Origin: Sulfurospirillum oryzae
GTDB lineage: Bacteria > Campylobacterota > Campylobacteria > Campylobacterales > Sulfurospirillaceae
Length of the DNA: 64,000 bases
NCBI RefSeq assembly: GCF_025770725.1
Contig: NZ_JANZKZ010000005.1
Coordinates: 1-64,000 of the forward strand
Direction: 5' to 3'
Both the position numbers and the translations under genes were made by a program. The notes beneath the pieces are model-generated. The model worked only from the letters and a program-made list of their open reading frames with translations. It was not told the origin of the DNA and made no database searches. This document shows positions 17,105-26,530 of the stretch, piece by piece (the first letter of the stretch is position 1; each line of letters starts with the position of its first letter).

Positions 17105-17566
17105 TTAGCTGTTTTGACGCATGTTGGCTAGATTTTGTTCTGCATTGTACTTGCGTGCGGCTGCGGCGACTTCTTTATCGACAATGGTTTGCCCAATAGG
17201 AAAAAGTGAAATAGCAGCAAGCTTGAGGTGTTGAATTCCAAAAGGAATCCCAATGATCGAAGCAAAACAAGCAATGGCTGAGAGTACATGCCCTAGGGCT
17301 AACCAAATACCTGCGAAGAGAAACCAAATGATGTTACCGACAAGACCAAAGGTACTCGTTCCAACATCTTCTTTATGTAAAAGTTCTTTGCGGCTGATGG
17401 CCTCTTTGCCAAAAGGGAAAAATGTAAATTGTCCTATCACAAAACAGGCTTTTGCCCAAGGAATACCGACGATAGTTATAAATGCAAACACTCCTACAAT
17501 CCACCAGCTAAGACCCATAAAGACTCCGCCTAAAATAAACCATAAAAAGTTGCCGATTGAGCGCAT
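17105..17566 (-). CDS. yccF: YccF-type inner membrane protein
   Basis: 153 aa from ATG 17566; a longer frame to 17686 has no ribosome site, while AAGGA lies ahead of 17566. Two copies of the YccF module are visible: MRSIGNFLWFILGGVFMGL followed by FITIVGIPWAKACF, then LVGNIIWFLFAGIWLALGH followed by FASIIGIPFGIQHLKLA. Each carries a helix pair with an IxGIPxG/A turn. Function unknown. Confidence 0.88.
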   Translation of the reverse strand: MRSIGNFLWFILGGVFMGLSWWIVGVFAFITIVGIPWAKACFVIGQFTFFPFGKEAISRKELLHKEDVGTSTFGLVGNIIWFLFAGIWLALGHVLSAIACFASIIGIPFGIQHLKLAAISLFPIGQTIVDKEVAAAARKYNAEQNLANMRQNS

Positions 17567-17669
17567 AGTTGTGTCCTTAGTTTTAAGTATCGTATTGTAC
17601 TTGAAATAAGCATTTTTTTGATTACGTATGAAAGAAGTTTGGAAAAAAAGAAAGGAAGGGCAAAGATAA

Positions 17670-17695
17670 GCACTCAGACCGGGCAATCTGAGTGC
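17670..17695. terminator. Hairpin in the 270-base spacer downstream of the CDF transporter gene
   Basis: Perfect 9-bp stem GCACTCAGA/TCTGAGTGC with an 8-nt loop. T-rich sequence occurs on both sides (ATCTTTT on the plus strand). It probably ends the CDF transcript on the minus strand. The rest of 17,567-17,835 shows no gene. Confidence 0.5.
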
Positions 17696-17835
17696 ATCTT
17701 TTAAAGTGATTGAGTTTTCAACACAAAAAGGAGGTAATTGTCTTGGTAATGAAAGTATAGACGAATAGATTAAACGTGTTATTAACCTTTAGTAAATAAA
17801 AAGTCAATGAGCAAAAAACTTGGTAACTTTACTGA

Positions 17836-18750
17836 TTATTGATTAAATACAGGATCCACGTGGATCATGATGTAAAGTACAGGATGTTTTGACATTACAT
17901 TTGCCTTGACGCTCTTTGCAATCGCATGACCTTCTGCAACGGTAATGGAGCCATCTATATCTAAATGAACATCGGCTAAAATCATATCGCCTGCTTTGCG
18001 TGTTTTTAATTCATGAAAGCCAATCACACCAGGTGTCGCAGAAATTTCAGCAGCAATAGAAGCCACTTGTTCTTCGCTGACGGAGCGATCCAATAAATCT
18101 TGCGTTGCGTCCCATAAAAATTTCCATCCCATTTTACTGACCACAAACCCAACGATTAAAGCAGCAATCGGATCAAGAATAGGATAACCCGCGAGATTCC
18201 CTACGATACCTATAGCTACAACCAAGGAAGATGCAGCGTCTGATCTTGCATGCCAAGCATTGGCAATCAGCATGCTCGATTTTACTTTTTGCGCAACAGA
18301 GAGCATATAGCGGAAAAGTAACTCTTTAGCCATAAGAGCGCCAAGAGCCGTCCAAAGTGCTATTAGATGCACTGTTGGAATAGATTCAGGCGTTTGCAAT
18401 TTATGAACAGCAGACCAGATCATGCCAATACCTACAACCAAAAGCAAACCACCTAAAATCATAGAGGCTAAATTTTCATAACGTTTGTAACCATAATGGT
18501 AGTCTGTATCTGCCTTCTTTTGGCTTTTCCATGTTGCGACAAGCGCTACAAAGTCAGCGCCTAGATCGGATAAAGAGTGAACACCATCGGCAATCAAACC
18601 TTGCGAACCCGATAGTATACCAATGGCAATTTGTGCAATGGATAACCAGAGATTGACAAAAGCGCTGACCCAAATGCTTTTTTTTGCAGCTCTTTTAGAC
18701 TTTAATGAACTCTCTTCTTCCATCTCAATTTCTTGTGTGAAATTTCCCAA
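17836..18750 (-). CDS. Cation diffusion facilitator (CDF) family efflux transporter
   Basis: 304 aa. Six-helix membrane domain with the metal-site motifs DGVHSLSDLGAD and HARSDAASS (helices II and V), followed by a cytoplasmic domain ending in HPVLYIMIHVDP. These are H+-coupled exporters of Zn, Fe, Mn or Co. The metal cannot be assigned from sequence here. It starts 25 bases after the stop of the second Mg-type P-ATPase on the same strand, so a shared transcript for divalent metal handling is likely. Confidence 0.9.
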   Translation of the reverse strand: MGNFTQEIEMEEESSLKSKRAAKKSIWVSAFVNLWLSIAQIAIGILSGSQGLIADGVHSLSDLGADFVALVATWKSQKKADTDYHYGYKRYENLASMILGGLLLVVGIGMIWSAVHKLQTPESIPTVHLIALWTALGALMAKELLFRYMLSVAQKVKSSMLIANAWHARSDAASSLVVAIGIVGNLAGYPILDPIAALIVGFVVSKMGWKFLWDATQDLLDRSVSEEQVASIAAEISATPGVIGFHELKTRKAGDMILADVHLDIDGSITVAEGHAIAKSVKANVMSKHPVLYIMIHVDPVFNQ

Positions 18751-18775
18751 TTCTTACCTCTTTACGTTTATTTTT

Positions 18776-21469
18776 TCAAATTCTAGCAAATTTTTTAATA
18801 TAGTACATTTTAACGCTTTGTGTTAGAAAGATATACCCAATCATCATCACACCTAAGATACTCCAGTATTCAGCAGGCAACGCAACAAGTCCTAACGTTG
18901 GAGCAAACGGTGAAAAGGGTAGCCAAATGCCAAGACACATAATGGTGCTTGTCATCAAAATAACAGGCAAACTTGCTGTACTTTGAAAAAATGGAATTTT
19001 GTTGGTTCGAATAATATGCACAATAAGTGTTTGGGAAATGAGAGACTCCACAAACCAGCCTGTTTGAAAGAGTGCCTCATTATGCCACGCATCAAACACA
19101 TAAATCATCACACCAAAGGTAATATAATCAAAAACAGAACTCGTTGGTCCAACGATGAGCATAAAGTTTTTAATATCGGCAATATCCCATTTTTTAGGGC
19201 TTTTGATAAGTTCATCATCGACATGATCGGTTGGTGTTGTGGACTGAGAGAGATCGTACAAAAAGTTATTGGTCACAATTTGAATCGGGTGCATCGGTAT
19301 GAAAGGCAAAATGGCACTTGCTCCCACGACGCTAAACATATTGCCGTAGTTTGAACTTGAACCCATTTTGATGTATTTAATGATGTTTGCAAAGACTTTT
19401 CTTCCCAGCAATACCCCTTGCTCTAAAACAAGCAGACTTCGTTCAAGTAAAATGATGTCAGCGGTCTCTTTAGCAATATCAACCGCCGTATCGACCGAGA
19501 TACCCACGTCGGCGAGTTTGAGTGCGGGAGCATCATTGATACCATCACCCATAAACCCAACGGTATGGTTGTTTTGTCTTAGCGCACTGACAATTCGTGC
19601 TTTATTATCAGGAGAGAGTTTGGCAAAAACATTGGCTTTTTCAACGGCAATTTTGAGTTCATCTTCATTCATAGCATCAATATCTGAGCCTTTATAGATA
19701 GCTGTAATATCAAGCCCTACATCTTTACAGATTTTTTTGGTAACGAGTTCATTGTCGCCTGTGAGAACTTTGACAGACACCCCATATTCATTCAAAATTT
19801 TTATTGCCTCGCGTGCGCTATCTTTTGGAGGGTCAAGAAATGACATAAACCCTGCTAAGATCATCTCCGATTCATCTTGGATTGCATAGGCTTGTTGTGA
19901 ACTTGGGATGTTTTTATAGGCAACCGCAATAACCCTAAACCCATCGTTGTTGTAGTCGTTGACGAGGTTAAAAATATCACTGTGCATGGTGGTATCTAAG
20001 GGTAAAATCTCGCCATTTTTTTCAACATGGGTACAGACTTTGACCATCTCTTCAACAGCGCCTTTGGTGATAAGCAGATGCGAATTATCAGTTTTACCGA
20101 CTACAACAGACATTCTTTTGCGGTTAAAATCAAAAGGAATTTCATCAATTTTGTTAGGAAATTCGTTTTTTGCTAATCCTTCGATTTCAGAGTGCTCAAG
20201 AACAGCAACGTCAAGAAGATTTTTTAAGCCCGTTTGATGAAAGCTATTTAAGTAAGCCAGTTCCAAAACGTGGTCACACTCTTCACCATTAACATTGACA
20301 TGCTGTTCGAGTATGATTTTATCTTGTGTGAGCGTGCCTGTTTTGTCGGTGCATAAAACATCCATCGCGCCAAAATTTTGAATAGCGCTCAGTTTTTTGA
20401 CAATGACTTTTTGTTTTGATAACGCAAATGCACCTTTGCTTAGATTGACCGTGACGATCATGGGTAACATTTCAGGGGCAAGTCCTACGGCAACGGAGAG
20501 TCCAAATAAAAACGCACCCATCCAGTCGCCTTTTAAAAAGCCATTGACTAGCATAACGACAGGAACCATCACAAACATAAACCGAAGCATGAGCCATGTG
20601 AATTTTTTGATGCCTATATCGAAGCTTGTTGGTTCCGCCGCACTCTCAATCACCTTAGCAATAGAGCCTAGATAAGTCTCTTTTCCTGTGGTACACACCA
20701 TACCAATTGCCGTTCCACTCTCAATACTAGAGCCCATAAAACAGATATTGTATGCCCCAAGCATAGATTCAATCTCGTGATGCTCGTTCATCGCAACTTT
20801 TTCGACTGGCATCGCTTCACCTGTTAAAGAAGCTTGATTGACGAAAAGGTCTTTTGCGCTGAGGATTCTAAGGTCTGCTGGAATGATGTCTCCAGCACTA
20901 AGATGAACGATGTCTCCTGGCACTACGTCTTTAATAGGCATTTCAATTGTTTGAGAATAAGGCTGAGTTGTACTCTCCTTCGAAATAGACTCTTCATCTT
21001 GCCTAAGTACCGTAGCGGTCGAAGAGACCATGCCACTCAACTTTTCAGCCGCTTTACTGGAACGAAGTTCTTGCACGGAGGATAAAGCCACACTCAAAAG
21101 TGTCATGCCACCAACGACAATGGCTGTTCGTATGTCATCCATGTAGAGTGAAACAGTGGCGAGCACGATGAGCATCAGCGTCAATGGATTTTTGATGTTT
21201 TCAAAGACAACGACAAATGGGTTAGCTTTTTTATTTTCAGAAATAATATTGGCACCAAATTCTGAAATGCGTTTGTGTGCCTCATGCTGGCTTAGTCCTT
21301 TTTCAGAGCTATTGAGCTTTGCAAATAGTTCCTCTTTAGAGCAGGTCGCGAACTCTTTGAGTTTGGTGGTACTTGACTGGGTGCTTGTAATATTTTGCTT
21401 TGAAGCCTTGAAATTTTTGGGCAAAAATGCAGGCACTAAGGTATGAAAAAAGTAATCATATTTGAACAT
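18776..21469 (-). CDS. mgtA: Magnesium-transporting P-type ATPase (MgtA family), downstream paralogue
   Basis: 897 aa, the E. coli MgtA length. N-terminal actuator part with SLTGEAMPVEK, phosphorylation site Asp375 in DKTGTLTQ, hinge GDGINDAPALKLADVGISVDTAVD, and the type-specific C-terminal stretch FQTGWFVESLISQTLIVHIIRT. P3B ATPases bring Mg2+ into the cell using ATP. It lies 236 bases downstream of a close paralogue on the same strand and has its own leader with a 24-codon ORF. Substrate is by family; Ni2+ or other divalents are possible. Confidence 0.92.
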   Translation of the reverse strand: MFKYDYFFHTLVPAFLPKNFKASKQNITSTQSSTTKLKEFATCSKEELFAKLNSSEKGLSQHEAHKRISEFGANIISENKKANPFVVVFENIKNPLTLMLIVLATVSLYMDDIRTAIVVGGMTLLSVALSSVQELRSSKAAEKLSGMVSSTATVLRQDEESISKESTTQPYSQTIEMPIKDVVPGDIVHLSAGDIIPADLRILSAKDLFVNQASLTGEAMPVEKVAMNEHHEIESMLGAYNICFMGSSIESGTAIGMVCTTGKETYLGSIAKVIESAAEPTSFDIGIKKFTWLMLRFMFVMVPVVMLVNGFLKGDWMGAFLFGLSVAVGLAPEMLPMIVTVNLSKGAFALSKQKVIVKKLSAIQNFGAMDVLCTDKTGTLTQDKIILEQHVNVNGEECDHVLELAYLNSFHQTGLKNLLDVAVLEHSEIEGLAKNEFPNKIDEIPFDFNRKRMSVVVGKTDNSHLLITKGAVEEMVKVCTHVEKNGEILPLDTTMHSDIFNLVNDYNNDGFRVIAVAYKNIPSSQQAYAIQDESEMILAGFMSFLDPPKDSAREAIKILNEYGVSVKVLTGDNELVTKKICKDVGLDITAIYKGSDIDAMNEDELKIAVEKANVFAKLSPDNKARIVSALRQNNHTVGFMGDGINDAPALKLADVGISVDTAVDIAKETADIILLERSLLVLEQGVLLGRKVFANIIKYIKMGSSSNYGNMFSVVGASAILPFIPMHPIQIVTNNFLYDLSQSTTPTDHVDDELIKSPKKWDIADIKNFMLIVGPTSSVFDYITFGVMIYVFDAWHNEALFQTGWFVESLISQTLIVHIIRTNKIPFFQSTASLPVILMTSTIMCLGIWLPFSPFAPTLGLVALPAEYWSILGVMMIGYIFLTQSVKMYYIKKFARI

Positions 21470-21526
21470 GGGTAGTTCCTTCTTATTATTTTAAAGAAGG
21501 TGGTTTAATGTTTTGAGTCGGCTGAT

Positions 21527-21601
21527 TTAAAATTTTTTGCAGGGCACAAACAAACCACCAAGAAATGAGCAGACTTTACGAGAGCTGGGATGATCGTCCA
21601 T
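21527..21601 (-). CDS. Possible 24-aa leader peptide before the second mgtA paralogue
   Basis: ATG at 21601 is preceded by AAAGGA and the frame ends in TAA at 21527, 57 bases before the P-ATPase start. The peptide begins MDDHPSSRKVCSFLGG and ends VPCKKF. Enterobacterial mgtA is controlled by a leader peptide; this one is unrelated in sequence and only the position and ribosome site suggest a role. It could be chance. Confidence 0.4.
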   Translation of the reverse strand: MDDHPSSRKVCSFLGGLFVPCKKF

Positions 21602-21705
21602 GCTGCGTCCTTTCTTTTATGAGGTTTATTTCTATGTTCGGAATTCTATCTAAGTTTTTTAAACAATTTGTTACATGTTTGTTCTAGAGCGTTAAAGAAT
21701 CCAGA

Positions 21706-24417
21706 TTATTCTTTTGTAAATTTTTTAATATAGTACATTTTAACGCTTTGTGTTAGAAATAGATAACCAATCATCATCACGATGAGGACACTCCAATAAC
21801 CAACAGGTAGAGCAACCAGCCCAAGAGTAGGCGCAAACGGTGAAAATGGCAACCAAATACCAAGGCACATAATGCTGCTTGTCATCAAAATAACAGGTAA
21901 ACTCGCACTACTTTGAAAAAACGGAATTTTGTTCGTTCGAATGATGTGAATGATAAGCGTTTGTGAGATGAGAGACTCCACAAACCAGCCTGTTTGAAAC
22001 AGTGCTTCATGACTCCATGCGTCAAACATAAAAATCATCACGCCAAATGTAATATAGTCAAAGACCGAACTCGTAGGACCAACGATGAGCATAAAGTTTT
22101 TAATATCCGCAATATCCCATTTTCGGGGGCTTTTAATCAGCTCTTCATCCACATTGTCGGTTGGCGTAGTGGATTGGGAGAGGTCGTATAAAAAGTTATT
22201 GGTTACAATTTGAATAGGGTGCATCGGAATAAAAGGCAAAATCGCACTGGCTCCTACCATACTAAACATATTGCCGTAATTGGAACTTGCGCCCATTTTG
22301 ATGTATTTGATAATATTGGCAAACACTTTTCTTCCCAGTATCACACCTTGGGCTAAAACACGAAGGCTTTGTTTTAGCAAGATGATGTCCGCAGTCTCTT
22401 TGGCTATATCCACAGCGGTATTGACCGAGATACCCACATCGGCTACTTTGAGGGCTGGAGCATCGTTGATCCCATCGCCTAAAAAGCCAACCGTATGACC
22501 ATTTTTACGAAGAGCTGTAACAATTCTTGCTTTATGATCTGGTGAGAGTTTAGCAAAGATCGTAGCTTCTTCGACAGCAACTTTGAGTGTTTTGTCATCC
22601 ATCGTGTCAATATCTGAGCCTTTGTAAATTTTCATGACCGTAAGCCCGACATCTTTGCACACTTTTTGGCTGACAACTTCATTATCGCCTGTTAAGACTT
22701 TGATGCAGATACCGTATTCATTAAGCGTTTTGATCGCTTCTTGCGCACTCTCTTTGGGTGGATCTAAAAATGCCATAAAGCCTGCAAGAATCATTTGGGA
22801 TTCGTCTTCTATGGTATAGGCTTGTTGCGAATTTGGTATGGGTTTATAGGCAACGGCGATGACCCTAAAGCCATCCATGTTATAGTCATTCACCAGAGTA
22901 AAAATGGCATCGTGCATACTTTTATCAAAAGGTAAAACTTCACCGTCTTTCTCAACAAACGCACAGATATTTAGGGTTTCTTCAACAGCACCTTTCGTGA
23001 TGAGTAGATGCGTATTGTCAGACTTTTCAAGAACAACAGACATCTTTTTACGGTGGAAATCAAAGGGAATTTCATCTATCTTATGTGGAAATTCATTTTT
23101 GGCAAGGGACTCAATCTCTGTATGTTCAAGCACAACGCGATCTAAAAGATTTTTGAGCCCCGTTTGGTGGAAGCTGTTGAGGTAAGCGAGTTCTAAAACA
23201 TGCAAACTCTCTTTGCCGCTGGCTTCTACATGGTGGGCAAGAATGATTTTGTTTTGGGTGAGCGTTCCTGTCTTATCGGTGCATAAAACATCCATTGCCC
23301 CAAAATTTTGAATGGCGCTGAGTTTTTTAACAATGACTTTCTGTTTGGCAAGGGCAAGGGCACCTTTGCCTAGGTTGACCGTGACAATCATTGGTAGCAT
23401 CTCAGGTGCGAGTCCTACCGCAACAGAGAGTCCAAATAAAAACGCTCCCATCCAATCGTGTTTTAAAAAACCATTGAGAAGCATCACAACAGGTACCATG
23501 ACAAACATAAATTTGAGCATGAGCCATGTGATTTTTTGAATGCCTATATCAAAACTTGTAGGCTCTGCCGCACTTTCTATGGTCTTAGCGATGGAGCCAA
23601 GATAGGTTTGTTTCCCCGTAGTACAGACGATGCCGATAGCCGCACCGCTTTCGATGCTAGATCCCATAAAGCAAATGTTGTGAGCATCAAGCATGGAATC
23701 AAGCGTGTAAGGTTCATTGATGGCAAATTTTTTCACAGGCATGGCTTCGCCTGTGAGAGAGGCTTGGTTTAAAAAAAGGTCTTTGGAGCTTATAATTCGA
23801 AGATCTGCGGGGATAATATCTCCCACACTTAGATGCACAATGTCCCCTGGGACGATGTCCTTGATAGGAAGTTCCACCATTTGCGCAAGTACTTCATGTA
23901 TTTTCATATCAAAAATATTTTTTGCCTCTAAAGCGTTATCGTCATCTCTTCGAAGCACGGCTACGGAGGAGGAGACCATATTGCTTAACTTCTCAGCCGC
24001 CTTGCTTGAGCGAAGTTCTTGAAGAGAAGAGAGTGCAACACTCAGCATGGTCATACTGCTGATAACCGTAGCGGTTCTTAGATCATTCAAATAAAATGAG
24101 ACGCTGGCAAGTACAATGAGCATAAGTGTTAAAGGACTTTTGAGGTTGTCATACAAGAGAAGGAAAAGATTGGTTTTTTTATTTTCAGAGATAATATTTT
24201 TGCCAAACTCGGCTGTTCTTTTTCTGACTTCGTGTTGACTGAGCCCCTTTTCAGAACTTTTTAGCAGTGAAAAGAGTGTATCTTTGGAGCACGTTGCGAG
24301 TTCTTTGAGGGTATTGGTATTGACTTGTGGTTCAGAAATATTTTCTTTAATCGCTTTGAGATGTTTGGGAAGAAAAGAGAGTGTAAGTGTGTCAAAAAAA
24401 CGTCTGTATTCAAACAT
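21706..24417 (-). CDS. mgtA: Magnesium-transporting P-type ATPase (MgtA family), upstream paralogue
   Basis: 903 aa, closely similar to the following gene along its whole length, with identical SLTGEAMPV, DKTGTLTQ and GDGINDAPALK motifs and the same WFVESLISQTLI C-terminal region. The main difference is a longer insert after VLRRDDD (ALEAKNIFDMKIHEVLAQM) in the actuator domain. Tandem duplication is clear. Its own leader is short (about 150 bases to the divergent polymerase gene) and has no equivalent of the 24-codon ORF, so the two copies are probably regulated differently. Confidence 0.92.
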   Translation of the reverse strand: MFEYRRFFDTLTLSFLPKHLKAIKENISEPQVNTNTLKELATCSKDTLFSLLKSSEKGLSQHEVRKRTAEFGKNIISENKKTNLFLLLYDNLKSPLTLMLIVLASVSFYLNDLRTATVISSMTMLSVALSSLQELRSSKAAEKLSNMVSSSVAVLRRDDDNALEAKNIFDMKIHEVLAQMVELPIKDIVPGDIVHLSVGDIIPADLRIISSKDLFLNQASLTGEAMPVKKFAINEPYTLDSMLDAHNICFMGSSIESGAAIGIVCTTGKQTYLGSIAKTIESAAEPTSFDIGIQKITWLMLKFMFVMVPVVMLLNGFLKHDWMGAFLFGLSVAVGLAPEMLPMIVTVNLGKGALALAKQKVIVKKLSAIQNFGAMDVLCTDKTGTLTQNKIILAHHVEASGKESLHVLELAYLNSFHQTGLKNLLDRVVLEHTEIESLAKNEFPHKIDEIPFDFHRKKMSVVLEKSDNTHLLITKGAVEETLNICAFVEKDGEVLPFDKSMHDAIFTLVNDYNMDGFRVIAVAYKPIPNSQQAYTIEDESQMILAGFMAFLDPPKESAQEAIKTLNEYGICIKVLTGDNEVVSQKVCKDVGLTVMKIYKGSDIDTMDDKTLKVAVEEATIFAKLSPDHKARIVTALRKNGHTVGFLGDGINDAPALKVADVGISVNTAVDIAKETADIILLKQSLRVLAQGVILGRKVFANIIKYIKMGASSNYGNMFSMVGASAILPFIPMHPIQIVTNNFLYDLSQSTTPTDNVDEELIKSPRKWDIADIKNFMLIVGPTSSVFDYITFGVMIFMFDAWSHEALFQTGWFVESLISQTLIIHIIRTNKIPFFQSSASLPVILMTSSIMCLGIWLPFSPFAPTLGLVALPVGYWSVLIVMMIGYLFLTQSVKMYYIKKFTKE

Positions 24418-24575
24418 GGGACTTCCTTCGCAGCATGATTAGAAGGTTTTCTTGTATCAATAATTATACTCTACTTATGGGATTTTAGTTTACAAATTTC
24501 ATAGTGAAATACTTTTGAAACTTTTTTTGAAATTTATCTATACTGTTTTTATCTTTACATGTAAAAAGGTTTGAT

Positions 24576-25877
24576 GTGATTATTCATCTGGATTTGGACT
24601 GTTTTTTTGTCTCTGCTGAACGTACACGAACCCCTTTTTTGAAAGGGAAGCCCGTTGTTGTGTGCAAAAGCGGCGACACTCAAATCTTTAGCATCAAAGA
24701 TACACAGAGTCTCATCACCGAGTCGGTGGGTGGTTTCAATGGGCTGATCCAACACAAAAAAGAGTTCAACGGGTTTGATAAAAACGCATGGAAAAATGAG
24801 TTTCTGGATGAAAAAGGCAGGGTGCATGGCATCGTCATTGCTAAAAGTTACGAAGCTAAAAAGTACGGCATCAAAACAGGCACTTCGCTTCGTGATGCGT
24901 TGGCGATGTGTCCCAAACTGCTTATTGTGCCTAGTGATCATCTTTTTTACCAACTGCTTTCCACCCAGCTCAAAGCCTTTTTACAGACCAAAATTCCCAT
25001 CTTGGAGCAGTACAGTATTGATGAGTTTTGGGGTGACTTGAAGGGCTGGGTGAAGGAGGAGGAGACACATGCTTTTATGGCTTCTATTCAAAAAGAGATT
25101 TTGGAGAAATTTGATCTGCCCATCTCCATTGGGGCTTCAAGTTCCAAATGGATCGCAAAGCTTGCGACAGATTTTCGCAAACCCTATGGACTAACACTCG
25201 TTCCTAAAAATGAGATTGCCTCTTTTGTTGCTTCCATGCCCATTGAGAGTTTTCCAGGCATCGGGCGCGTGCTTCAGAAAAAATTTGCCAGTTATGGCAT
25301 CGAAACGTTAGGGGAAGTGCTAGAGCATCATAAGTTGGTATCCGGTTGGGGAACTATCGGCAAAGACCTGATCGCACGCATCAGTGGGGTTGACAACGAG
25401 CCTGTGGTCACCAAACGAGATCGTCGTTCCATCGGCATTTCACGTAATTTTCATGTCATAAACAACCGTGATGAGGTGTTGCGCCGCGCTATCATTCTCT
25501 CTCGTCATCTCTCCTACACCATTGCTAAACTGGATCTGCACCCTACGACCTACTATTTTTATCTGCGATACGAAAATGGTGTTTCATCTAAAAGCTCCCA
25601 AACGCTTGATCGCTCTTTTAGTGAGAGTGTCTACCGTGAGTGGGTTATTCAGATGTTTGCAACGCTCGATACCCATTCACATTATGGCATTTTACATCTA
25701 GGTTTAGCACTCTCCAACTTTGTCACACCCACACAAACCAAGACGTTTTCACTTTTACATGTAGAAGCTGATGAGAAGTCAAAACGGTTGTCAGAAAAAC
25801 TAACCAAACTTCGCGATAAGTACGGCATAGACATTATACGAAGTGGCGTCGAGAAGCAAGAAAATAGTGTCAATTAA
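24576..25877 (+). CDS. Y-family DNA polymerase (DinB/UmuC type)
   Basis: 433 aa. Catalytic motifs are HLDLDCFFVSAE near the N-terminus and QYSIDEFWGDL; the thumb helix-hairpin-helix is SFPGIGRVLQKKF; then SIGASSSKWIAKLATDFRKPYGLT, and a little-finger region with RRSIGISRNF. Translesion polymerase, likely SOS or stress related. The segment after CKSGDTQIF (about 60 residues with GGFNGLIQHKKEFNGFD) is an insert compared with E. coli Pol IV. GTG 24576 is used, with AAAAGG ahead. A CTTTACATGTAAAA palindrome lies at its ribosome site. Confidence 0.9.
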   Translation: MIIHLDLDCFFVSAERTRTPFLKGKPVVVCKSGDTQIFSIKDTQSLITESVGGFNGLIQHKKEFNGFDKNAWKNEFLDEKGRVHGIVIAKSYEAKKYGIKTGTSLRDALAMCPKLLIVPSDHLFYQLLSTQLKAFLQTKIPILEQYSIDEFWGDLKGWVKEEETHAFMASIQKEILEKFDLPISIGASSSKWIAKLATDFRKPYGLTLVPKNEIASFVASMPIESFPGIGRVLQKKFASYGIETLGEVLEHHKLVSGWGTIGKDLIARISGVDNEPVVTKRDRRSIGISRNFHVINNRDEVLRRAIILSRHLSYTIAKLDLHPTTYYFYLRYENGVSSKSSQTLDRSFSESVYREWVIQMFATLDTHSHYGILHLGLALSNFVTPTQTKTFSLLHVEADEKSKRLSEKLTKLRDKYGIDIIRSGVEKQENSVN

Positions 25878-25920
25878 GAGTGCGTCAACTCTTTACATGT
25901 AAAGTATAAAGGAGTCAGGC

Positions 25921-25941
25921 AAGCCACATTATGCGTGGCTT
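25921..25941. terminator. Hairpin at convergent gene ends
   Basis: AAGCCAC (25921-25927) pairs with GTGGCTT (25935-25941), overlapping the end of the minus-strand membrane protein gene. A perfect CTTTACATGTAAAG palindrome stands at 25891-25904, between the two gene ends. Confidence 0.4.
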
Positions 25942-26519
25942 CGAGCGCAAAAGAGTCTATAGGCTTCTCGTCCTATTTTTGCTGCCTCTTTATCGGGATG
26001 AAAACCCTCTATTTCATTTTCTCTAAGATAGCTGATGCTAAAGCATTTTCGTGTTTCATTAAACCACGTTGTTGTGAAGCGGTAGCCTTTTTTACTGACA
26101 GGGCTGTGTGGGTCAACAAACCCTTCTTCTTGCGTGCAGTGCGTTGCGTCTTTGAAGTAAAAAAACTCACTTTGGCAGATTTTAAGTGCATAGCTTAACG
26201 TAAAGCGAGCGATGCCTTTATCGCATACAACGATAAGCGTTGTGCGTAACAAATCCTTTAAAAGCAGAACAATCATAAAGAAAAATGGGAAAAACAAAGC
26301 ACCGATAAGCCCATGCCAGACATCTTCTTTTTGCCACCCACTGTAGAGCATCACCAAAGAGATAGCAAAGCCAAAACCGCAAAAAAGAAGTTGCGCAATG
26401 CGCACACCAAGCTCTGAGCGTATGCGCTTTTTGATGTCAAATGATTGCACATAAACCACTTTGCCAAGCTCATGCGGAAGTTTGATGTTGTAGCGCGTTA
26501 GAGGCTCTTTTGTGTTCAT
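25929..26519 (-). CDS. Hypothetical membrane protein
   Basis: 196 aa with two adjacent hydrophobic helices (VRIAQLLFCGFGFAISLVML and LIGALFFPFFFMIVLLL) in the first half, followed by a soluble domain with YFKDATHCTQEE and paired aromatic residues. The layout suggests a membrane-anchored PH-like domain, but I see no decisive motif. It starts 11 bases after the Fic gene stop, so both may share a transcript. Confidence 0.7.
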   Translation of the reverse strand: MNTKEPLTRYNIKLPHELGKVVYVQSFDIKKRIRSELGVRIAQLLFCGFGFAISLVMLYSGWQKEDVWHGLIGALFFPFFFMIVLLLKDLLRTTLIVVCDKGIARFTLSYALKICQSEFFYFKDATHCTQEEGFVDPHSPVSKKGYRFTTTWFNETRKCFSISYLRENEIEGFHPDKEAAKIGREAYRLFCARSHA

Positions 26520-26530
26520 GACTTTAGTCC

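Noticed and set aside
17567-17686. Longer N-terminus for the YccF gene
   Set aside because: It crosses into a non-coding spacer, lacks a ribosome site and would add a non-family extension; AAGGA supports 17566.
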